From contig JAJEBT010000124.1 in assembly GCA_022822405.1 (NCBI GenBank), positions 62,001-126,000 of the forward strand: a DNA stretch of 64,000 nucleotides. Direction: 5' to 3'. The stretch's first letter is position 1; every line of letters starts with the position of its first letter. A model generated the notes under the pieces. That model worked only from the letters and a program-made list of their open reading frames with translations, was not told the origin of the DNA and searched no databases. This DNA is from Alphaproteobacteria bacterium (GTDB lineage Bacteria > Pseudomonadota > Alphaproteobacteria > MPNO01 > UBA830). Position numbers and translations under genes: made by a program. Below are positions 58,272 to 64,000 of the stretch, piece by piece.

Positions 58272-59113
58272 GAGCCCGTGCCTTCGGCCCGGCCTCCCGC
58301 GTCCCAACCACTGCTGCGTTCATAATGCCGGTAGTACTTCCGGGTCACGAGATCGGTCTTCACGACGATACTGATGTCGGTGGTATTGAAGGCATGATCG
58401 ATGACCGCACCGTCACCGACAAATCCCCCGAGGCGCAGGTAGCCCTTGATCAGCGGTGGCAGTTCGGTGACCGCCTGACGGCGGTCAATGTCGCTGGCGG
58501 GAAGGATCTGCATGTCCACCCTCCGTCCGGCAATCGCCTGCGGGCGCATGTCCGGCGGCGCGAGATGAAAATGGTAGAGATAGGACAGCGGCAAGGCAAG
58601 CCGCGCCGGCTCGGTTCCCGGCATGCTCGCGCAGCCAAACATGATCTCTATGCCGTAACGAAAGACATACTGGGCGATGCTCTGCCACAGCAGTTGCATG
58701 ACCGACCGTGTGCGGTATTCCGGCTCGACACAGGACCGGCCGAGTTCAAGCGTCTCGCCTGCATGGTCGATGACGCTGCCGATCTCGAACTCGTCCGAAG
58801 AGTAGAAGCCGCCGTGCTGCGCGGCCACCGAACTGCGCAGAAGTCTGTAGGTGCCGACGACACCGCTGGGCAGGTCGTCGCGGCTGGCGTCGACGACCAG
58901 GAGATGGTCGCAGAAGTCGTCGAACCTGTCGAAATCGCGGCGCGACTCGGCCACCTCCGCCGATGGTATCGCCGCCATCTCGTCGTAGAATACGCGGTAG
59001 CGCAAAGCTTGGGCGGCCGCGACCTCTTCGTCCGTCCGCGCCAGCCGCCCCTCGAGTCCTCCGACAAGGACGGGTTCGAAGATTGCGGCGGCATCGTCAG
59101 CGCCGAAGGTCAA
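58268..59113 (-). CDS. olsB: OlsB-like N-acyltransferase (ornithine lipid synthesis)
   Basis: A 281-residue GNAT-fold protein with LRYRVFYDEM and a central LELGRSCVEPEYRTRSVMQLLW stretch, both typical of OlsB/ornithine-acyl-ACP N-acyltransferases. It starts at TTG 59113 with AGGGGA 8 nt upstream. OlsB makes lyso-ornithine lipid, which OlsA then acylates. It lies 42 nt after fur and is coupled to olsA, so a low-phosphate or iron role is possible. Confidence 0.82.
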   Translation of the reverse strand: MTFGADDAAAIFEPVLVGGLEGRLARTDEEVAAAQALRYRVFYDEMAAIPSAEVAESRRDFDRFDDFCDHLLVVDASRDDLPSGVVGTYRLLRSSVAAQHGGFYSSDEFEIGSVIDHAGETLELGRSCVEPEYRTRSVMQLLWQSIAQYVFRYGIEIMFGCASMPGTEPARLALPLSYLYHFHLAPPDMRPQAIAGRRVDMQILPASDIDRRQAVTELPPLIKGYLRLGGFVGDGAVIDHAFNTTDISIVVKTDLVTRKYYRHYERSSGWDAGGRAEGTGS

Positions 59114-59155
59114 GCACTGTCCCCTGCGGGAGAACGGCCGCGAGGCTGCCCCTGC

Positions 59156-59587
59156 TCATGTCGCATCATCGTCGGTCTCGACCGGCACACAGTAGAGTTC
59201 CAGGCGTTCGCCGACAATACGAAAACCGAGGTTGGCGGCGATCCCGCGCTTGATCGCCTCTAGCTGTTCGTCCTCGAACTCCGTGACCTCGCCGGTACGG
59301 ATGTTGATGATGTGGTGATGGTGCCCTTCGCCGCGGCTCAGCGTCTCGTAGCGTGCGCGCCCGTCGCGAAAATCATGCCGCTCAAGAATTCCGACCTCTT
59401 CGAAAAGCCTGAGCGTGCGATAGACGGTTGCGATGCTGATACGGTCATCGACGGCGCTGGCCCGGCGATGCAGTTCTTCGGCGTCCGGATGGTCGTCGGA
59501 ATCCGACAGGACCTGAGCGATAATCCGCCGAGGGCCGGTTATCCGAAGCCCCTTGTCCCTGCACAAGTCCTCGATCGAAGATGCCAT
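59156..59587 (-). CDS. fur: Fur-family transcriptional regulator
   Basis: A 143-residue Fur protein with the DNA helix ISIATVYRTLRLFEEVGIL and the metal site cluster GEGHHHHIINIRTGEV. In alphaproteobacteria this type often responds to manganese (Mur) as well as iron; the sequence does not decide. It is separate from irr in the same window. No cysteine pair for structural zinc at the C terminus. Confidence 0.9.
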   Translation of the reverse strand: MASSIEDLCRDKGLRITGPRRIIAQVLSDSDDHPDAEELHRRASAVDDRISIATVYRTLRLFEEVGILERHDFRDGRARYETLSRGEGHHHHIINIRTGEVTEFEDEQLEAIKRGIAANLGFRIVGERLELYCVPVETDDDAT

Positions 59588-59684
59588 GCCCCATCCTTTC
59601 GGAAAGGTTAGGCGACCTGCACCGAACAGTCAATGAGAGGTGCAGCCCGGTGGACCGCACCCCACCCTGGCTCGGCTCTCTCGG

Positions 59685-60137
59685 CTACTCCGCAACCGGC
59701 GGCGTAGTGGGCACAGCACCCGGGACATCGCTGCGGCGACGCTGCCGCCCGAGCCCAATGCGCTTGGCAAGTTCGCTGCGCTGTTCGGCATATTTCGGCG
59801 CAACCATCGGGTAGTCGTCCGGCAGACCCCACTTCTTGCGGTATTCCTGGGGAGTCATACCGTAGGCAGTTGCCAGATGCCGCTTGAGCATCTTCAGCTT
59901 GCGGCCGTCTTCTAGGCAGACGATATAGTCGGGCCGCACCGAACTGCGGATCGGAACTTTCGGCTCGGGTTTTTCCTCGGGCGGGGAACCAGACAGCTTG
60001 GCAAGCGAATCATGCACCGTCCGGATAAGGTCCGGCATTTCTTGAACCGTCACACTGTTGTTGCTAACATGCGCAGCAACAATTTCGGCCGTCCAGCCGA
60101 TAATATCCTGACCTTCGGGTGTTGTCTCATCACTCAT
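59685..60137 (-). CDS. MucR/Ros-family transcriptional regulator
   Basis: A 150-residue MucR protein. The zinc-finger-like domain is near residues 68-100, VRPDYIVCLEDGRKLKMLKR, then PQEYRKKWGLPDDYPMVAPK. Cys74, Asp77 and His87 are present, but position 91 is Ala where Ros has its second His, so zinc binding may be lost, as in some rhizobial Ml proteins. MucR controls cell-cycle, motility and surface genes. Its promoter holds a perfect 8-bp inverted repeat. Confidence 0.88.
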   Translation of the reverse strand: MSDETTPEGQDIIGWTAEIVAAHVSNNSVTVQEMPDLIRTVHDSLAKLSGSPPEEKPEPKVPIRSSVRPDYIVCLEDGRKLKMLKRHLATAYGMTPQEYRKKWGLPDDYPMVAPKYAEQRSELAKRIGLGRQRRRSDVPGAVPTTPPVAE

Positions 60138-60156
60138 AGTCTCGATCCCTGTTCAA

Positions 60157-60177
60157 CCATTGTCAAAGCGACAATGG
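60157..60177. promoter_or_regulatory. Operator-like inverted repeat between mucR and tusA, with divergent promoters
   Basis: CCATTGTC and GACAATGG are perfect 8-bp arms around AAAGC. On the minus strand TATAGA (60187-60182) would be the mucR -10, and the repeat lies just downstream of it. On the plus strand TTGTCA (60160-60165), 18-nt spacer and TATACC (60184-60189) would be a tusA promoter whose -35 lies in the repeat. One regulator could act on both. Confidence 0.5.
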
Positions 60178-60237
60178 GTAATCTATACCACATTGGATAT
60201 CGTTGCAATACATCAGATTTTCCTTTACTTGACAAGA

Positions 60238-60489
60238 ATGAAACCTACGAGACCGAATCGATTTATCGATATCACCGAAGATGTCTGTCCGATGACGTAT
60301 GTACGGACCAGATTGGAGATTGAAAAGATGAGGTCTGGCGAAATCCTCGAAATTCGCCTTGCCGGCGCCGAACCGCTGCGGAACGTGCCCGAATCGCTCT
60401 CCGAACTGGGCCACGATATCCTCTCTCTTGCCGCAGAACCACCCACGTCCACCGCTACCGTCCACAGGCTTCTCGTACGCAAAGCCTGA
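60238..60489 (+). CDS. TusA-like sulfurtransferase family protein
   Basis: An 83-residue protein. DITEDVCPMTYVRTRLEIEKM matches the TusA/SirA fold with its single catalytic Cys, but the CPxP motif reads CPMT, so the second proline is missing. Such variants are seen in other alphaproteobacteria. ATG 60238 is used; its ribosome site is weak. It probably moves sulfur or electrons to an unknown partner. Confidence 0.8.
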   Translation: MKPTRPNRFIDITEDVCPMTYVRTRLEIEKMRSGEILEIRLAGAEPLRNVPESLSELGHDILSLAAEPPTSTATVHRLLVRKA

Positions 60490-60521
60490 TTTCGGACCGG
60501 TCGCGCCGTCGCCGAACCGCC

Positions 60522-60539
60522 ATCCGGCAACCGCCGGAT
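60522..60539. terminator. Perfect 7-bp hairpin at the end of tusA
   Basis: ATCCGGC-AACC-GCCGGAT lies in the 49-nt gap between the convergent tusA and the next gene, touching the latter's stop codon. There is no U-run, so it is only a possible terminator or mRNA 3' stem. Confidence 0.4.
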
Positions 60540-61786
60540 CAGAACTGGGCTGTCCCCGCCGGCAGACCGAGCAGCACCCGGCCATAGAGGGTCGAGCACA
60601 TGTCCCAGTTCAGGCTGATATGTTTCGACGCCGCATGGAGATCGCGCCAGAAGCGCTGGGTCAGACCGTCATTCGAGAGCCCGGCGCCGCCGACGCTCTC
60701 GAAAAGCAGATCGACCGCCCGACGGGCAAGCCTCACCGCGTAGCTCAGGTCTCCCTTGTTGCGCGCCCGTTGACGCTCCGTCAGCGGGCGTCCCGACGCC
60801 ATGACGGCGAGAATGTCAGCACAGTCCGAGAGCACCAGGAGCCTCGCGCCGTCGATGGCCACTGCAGCCTCGGCGACGCGCGTCTGAATGGTGGGGAAGT
60901 CGGCCATCCGCTGCGGCTGGCTGAGAGCCGCACCCCTGGTCCTGCGACTCCCGACCTGTTCGATATAGGTCTCCAGCGCGCCCTGCGCCATGCCCATTGC
61001 CGGCGCACACAGGCAGATCGTCACGGCGGCAAAGAACGGTACCTTCCACAGGTCGCTGCGATTGACCGACGCCCCGGGAGGACTGCCCGATAGTGCGTCC
61101 GTGAGGGTCAGCATGCGATGTGACGGAACGAACCCGTCGTCGATCACGACATCGCTGCTGCCGGTGCCGATCAGGCCGACGACATCCCAGTTGTCCTCGA
61201 CCCGGTACTCGGATCGCGGTACCAGGACGTAACCCTGGGTGTGGGGCTCGGTTTCCGCGTCCCTGGCTATGCGCACGCCGAGAATCATCCACTGAGCGTT
61301 GAGCACGCCGGAGCAGTAGAGCCATCGTCCACGCAGCCGATAGCCCTCCCCGGTCTCGATAGCCGTGCCACCGGGCGAATAGGATGAGGCCGCGACCGCA
61401 AGCGCATCGCCGCCCCAGACATCGGCCTGCGCACGATCGTCGAACATGCCAATCTGCCACTGATGGAGGGCCGCCGTCGCATAGACCCAGGCCGTGGACC
61501 CACAACCCGCCCCGATTTCCGCGGCGCAGCGCACCAGCGCCTCGAAATCGGTCTCGAGGCCGCCGTACCGGGCCGGCTGGACAACCCGATAGAGTCCCTC
61601 AGACTTCAGATCGTCGATGGTTTCATCCGAAATCCGGCGCGCCCGCTCGGCGTCGCGCTGGCGCGCGCGCAGCACCGGCTTGAGCGCTGCCGCACGCGCG
61701 ACAAGCGTCTCGCGGTCATCGACGGCGTTCGGTGGGGAGGCTGCATCCATTGGCCCGTAACTGGCGGCTGTTTGCGGTGCCGGCAT
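60539..61786 (-). CDS. Acyl-CoA dehydrogenase-fold flavin oxidoreductase (group D monooxygenase-like)
   Basis: A 415-residue protein of the acyl-CoA dehydrogenase superfamily. Features: EGLYRVVQPARYGGLETDF, AEIGAGCGSTAWVYAT, and GTGSSDVVIDDGFVPSHR. The pattern fits HpaH, DszC or related FMNH2-dependent oxygenases better than true acyl-CoA dehydrogenases, because the catalytic Glu context is absent. Reductase partner is not nearby. Start ATG 61786, or ATG at codon 13. Confidence 0.8.
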   Translation of the reverse strand: MPAPQTAASYGPMDAASPPNAVDDRETLVARAAALKPVLRARQRDAERARRISDETIDDLKSEGLYRVVQPARYGGLETDFEALVRCAAEIGAGCGSTAWVYATAALHQWQIGMFDDRAQADVWGGDALAVAASSYSPGGTAIETGEGYRLRGRWLYCSGVLNAQWMILGVRIARDAETEPHTQGYVLVPRSEYRVEDNWDVVGLIGTGSSDVVIDDGFVPSHRMLTLTDALSGSPPGASVNRSDLWKVPFFAAVTICLCAPAMGMAQGALETYIEQVGSRRTRGAALSQPQRMADFPTIQTRVAEAAVAIDGARLLVLSDCADILAVMASGRPLTERQRARNKGDLSYAVRLARRAVDLLFESVGGAGLSNDGLTQRFWRDLHAASKHISLNWDMCSTLYGRVLLGLPAGTAQF

Positions 61787-61991
61787 CGTGACACGCCTGT
61801 ATAACGGGTCAAGCCGGATGGCGCCGGGGCGGCATGGGGCGTGTCGCGATGCGGCGTCCCGGAGTCAGGCCGTGCATGACTTGGCGGCACCCGAGGGGAT
61901 GACCGGCGGGCGGACAACAGGTAAGTTCCTCCTGCGCGCCGTCACCGGAACCGGCCGCCCCGCAGCGAGCCGCACGAGAGAAGGGGAGCGC

Positions 61992-62864
61992 ATGTCCTAC
62001 GATACATGGGTCGAGCTCCCGGAGCGGGGAGTAGTGGCGCTCGAGGGTGGCGAGGCGCGAAGTTTCCTGCAAGGACTCATCACCAACGATATCGGCCTGA
62101 TCTCGCCGTCGCGCTCGATCTACGGCGCGCTGCTGACGCCCCAGGGCGGCTTCCTTCACGATTTTCTGATCGCCGACCTCGACGGAGTGTTGCTGCTGGA
62201 CTGCGACGCCGGACGGATACCCGATCTCGTCAGGCGTCTCGGCATGTATCGGTTGCGTGCCGACGTCCGCATCGACGATCGAAGCGACCGTTGGCAGGTG
62301 CTGGCAGTGTGGCCGGCCTCCGGAAACCCAGGCGCGGCCCGACCGTGGCTTGGTGGCGTCGTCTTCACCGACCCGCGCCATGCGGCTCTCGGCGATCGCG
62401 CCATCGTGCCGACAGACCTGTCCGCCCACGATCCGCCAGGACAGGAACGCGCCAGCGCCGAGCAATATGCGGCCCGGCGGATCCGGCTCGGCATACCCGA
62501 CGGCGCTGCGGACCTGATTGCCACGCGCGAACGGCCCCTCGAAGCCGGATTCGACCGCCTCAACGGCGTCTCGTTCGAAAAGGGCTGCTATGTCGGCCAG
62601 GAAGTGACAGCCCGCATGAAGTATCGCCAACTCGTACGCAGGCATCTGGTTGCCGTGGACTTCGAAGGTCCGCCTCCGCCGCACGGAACCCCCGTCATGA
62701 GCGGCCGCGTCGAGGTCGGCGAGATCCGCTCGGGCATTCGCGGTCGCGCCATGGCGATGCTCCGGCGCGACCGCATGGAAGATGGCCGCCTGACTGCCAA
62801 CGGCCTGCCGATAGCGCCGCGCCCGCCGGAGTGGATGACGGAAGGAGCGGAGCCGGAGCGCTGA
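61992..62864 (+). CDS. ygfZ: Folate-binding protein YgfZ (Fe-S cluster repair/assembly)
   Basis: A 290-residue GcvT-like protein with the YgfZ signature FEKGCYVGQEVTARMKYR, Cys in the KGCYxGQE motif. It uses tetrahydrofolate to maintain Fe-S enzymes such as MiaB, which is in this window. ATG 61992 follows GGGGAGCGC; an in-frame extension upstream lacks support. Converges on glyS with 5 nt between stops. Confidence 0.92.
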   Translation: MSYDTWVELPERGVVALEGGEARSFLQGLITNDIGLISPSRSIYGALLTPQGGFLHDFLIADLDGVLLLDCDAGRIPDLVRRLGMYRLRADVRIDDRSDRWQVLAVWPASGNPGAARPWLGGVVFTDPRHAALGDRAIVPTDLSAHDPPGQERASAEQYAARRIRLGIPDGAADLIATRERPLEAGFDRLNGVSFEKGCYVGQEVTARMKYRQLVRRHLVAVDFEGPPPPHGTPVMSGRVEVGEIRSGIRGRAMAMLRRDRMEDGRLTANGLPIAPRPPEWMTEGAEPER

Positions 62865-62869
62865 GCCGT

Positions 62870-64000
62870 TCAGCTCTCGATCAGCGAAAAATCTCCAATC
62901 CTGTCCACCGTTGCCCGGAACCGAGACAGCAGGCGCAGACGGTTTGCGCGCAGGTCCGGATCATCGGCGTTAACCGTGACCTCGTCGAAGAAGCGATCCA
63001 CGGGCGCACGCAACCCGGCCATCGCCTTCATCGCGTCGACATAGCTGCGATCCGCGATTGCGGCGGCAGCCGCCGCCTCGGCAGACGCGAGTTCCCTCGC
63101 CAGCGTCAGCTCCTCGGACTGGACCAGATTCGCGTCGTCGATCTCCCCGGCGTGGGACGTCCCGTCCTTGCGCTCCTCGATGGAAACGATATTGCCGGCG
63201 CGTCGGTGCGCCATCAGCAGGTTGGATCCGTCCTCCGAGGCGAGAAATTCGGCGAGCGCCCGCGTGCGTGCGACGACGGCGAGAAGATCGTCGTCATCCC
63301 CGGCCGCAAAGGCGGCGGCGACATGATCGTGGCGCATGCCGCGGTCGCGAAGATGAACCTTCAGCCTGTCGGCGACGAAGCTGAACAGCTCCTCGATCCA
63401 TCCTCCATCTTGCAGCACCGCGGCGCACGGGTCCGCGGCAGCCGGATCCGCCGCACGGGCCTGTTCGACGACCATGCGGCACAGCTCGCGGAATGGCAGA
63501 TGCAGCCGGTTTTCGAGGACCAGGCGTATGATGCCGAGCGCGGCGCGGCGAAGCGCATAGGGATCGCGGGATCCGGTGGGCGTTTCGCCAATGGCGAAAA
63601 ATCCGGCAAGCGTGTCGAGCCTGTCGGCGAGCGCGACGGCGACCGATACCGGCGCCGTCGGGCAGGTGTCGCCCGGGCCAGCGGGCGAGTAATGGTCGCG
63701 CACCGCCTCGGCCACGACTGCGTCTTCGCCGTCATGGAGCGCGTAGTAGCGGCCCATGACGCCTTGCAGTTCGGGAAACTCGAACACCATGTCGGTCGCG
63801 AGATCGGCCTTGGCGAGCCGCGCCGCGCGTGCTGCGGCGTCGGCATCGCAACCGGGAATCGACTCGGCGATCGCGCGCGCCAGCCGCTCGATGCGCGCCG
63901 CCTTTGCGGCCATCGTACCGAGTTTCTCGTGGAACACGCTGTCGGCGAGAGGGTCGAGACGGGCTTCAAGCGGCGACTTGCGGTCCTGGTCCCAGAAGAA
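62870..64000 (-). CDS. glyS: Glycyl-tRNA synthetase beta subunit, C-terminal part (runs off the window)
   Basis: 376 residues of the GlyS C-terminal region, open to the edge of the window; the protein begins beyond it. It reads FFWDQDRKSPLEARLDPLAD at the edge and holds the HD-like and anticodon-binding parts, including GRYYALHDGEDAVVAEAVRDHY and DPYALRRAALGIIRLVLE. The alpha subunit glyQ should lie further upstream. A truncation by the window, not a pseudogene. Confidence 0.93.
   Translation of the reverse strand, partial: FFWDQDRKSPLEARLDPLADSVFHEKLGTMAAKAARIERLARAIAESIPGCDADAAARAARLAKADLATDMVFEFPELQGVMGRYYALHDGEDAVVAEAVRDHYSPAGPGDTCPTAPVSVAVALADRLDTLAGFFAIGETPTGSRDPYALRRAALGIIRLVLENRLHLPFRELCRMVVEQARAADPAAADPCAAVLQDGGWIEELFSFVADRLKVHLRDRGMRHDHVAAAFAAGDDDDLLAVVARTRALAEFLASEDGSNLLMAHRRAGNIVSIEERKDGTSHAGEIDDANLVQSEELTLARELASAEAAAAAAIADRSYVDAMKAMAGLRAPVDRFFDEVTVNADDPDLRANRLRLLSRFRATVDRIGDFSLIES

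Noticed and set aside
62870-64000. glyS as a truncated pseudogene
   Set aside because: The frame is open to the window edge and continues beyond it, so truncation is only by the window boundary.

Overview
The window is chromosomal DNA from a GC-rich alphaproteobacterium. 5-aminolevulinate synthase (C4 haem route), an Irr-type iron regulator, a MucR/Ros regulator, an OlsB/OlsA ornithine-lipid pair and the fabI-aroC pair all point that way; the gene mix looks most like the Rhodospirillales or a neighbouring order, but that placement is inference. Nearly every base is accounted for by densely packed genes, often with 1 to 20 nt overlaps and many GTG, TTG or possibly CTG starts. I found no rRNA, tRNA, CRISPR array, insertion sequence or prophage. 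The right end cuts glyS.

Layout. 0-5.5 kb: fabI-aroC, a zinc-type MetE-like protein, a glycine-zipper lipoprotein, pdxH and a tandem universal stress protein. 5.5-10.7 kb: an accessory-looking operon on the minus strand, read right to left as a carboxymuconolactone decarboxylase-like protein, a ThDP enzyme with an altered metal motif, an orphan TctC-type binding protein and three tandem cupin paralogues. 11-16.4 kb: hemA, molybdenum cofactor genes moaA and mobA with fdhD, and ubiA. 16.7-21.7 kb: gshA, tldD, a PEP mutase-like enzyme and a sirtuin. 21.7-23.5 kb: a LigA-LigB extradiol dioxygenase with an isochorismatase-like hydrolase, apparently co-transcribed with the sirtuin. 24-27 kb: coaBC-dut-moeB-dsrE.

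27-34.8 kb: a 2-hydroxyacid dehydrogenase, an SH3-domain protein, a solitary beta-class DNA methyltransferase, then rubrerythrin, an Fe-S oxidoreductase and a DUF3501 protein next to irr with candidate iron-control elements, and a flavin oxidoreductase. 34.9-44.6 kb: the rimP-nusA-ylxR-infB-rbfA-truB-rpsO-pnp information-processing operon, with a promoter and intrinsic terminator ahead of rimP that look like an attenuator. 44.8-49.6 kb: an SDR, a flavin monooxygenase/old-yellow-enzyme fusion of the aryl-CoA type, and a divergent PaaK-like ligase.

49.7-59.6 kb: trmB, metK, lnt, corC, ybeY, phoH, miaB, olsA, olsB and fur, with an internal promoter and a 27-codon leader ORF ahead of miaB. 59.7-64 kb: mucR and a tusA-like gene diverging around an inverted repeat, an acyl-CoA dehydrogenase-fold oxidoreductase, ygfZ and the end of glyS. 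Most of the window is core metabolism. The accessory parts are aromatic or organic-acid catabolism and iron/peroxide handling.
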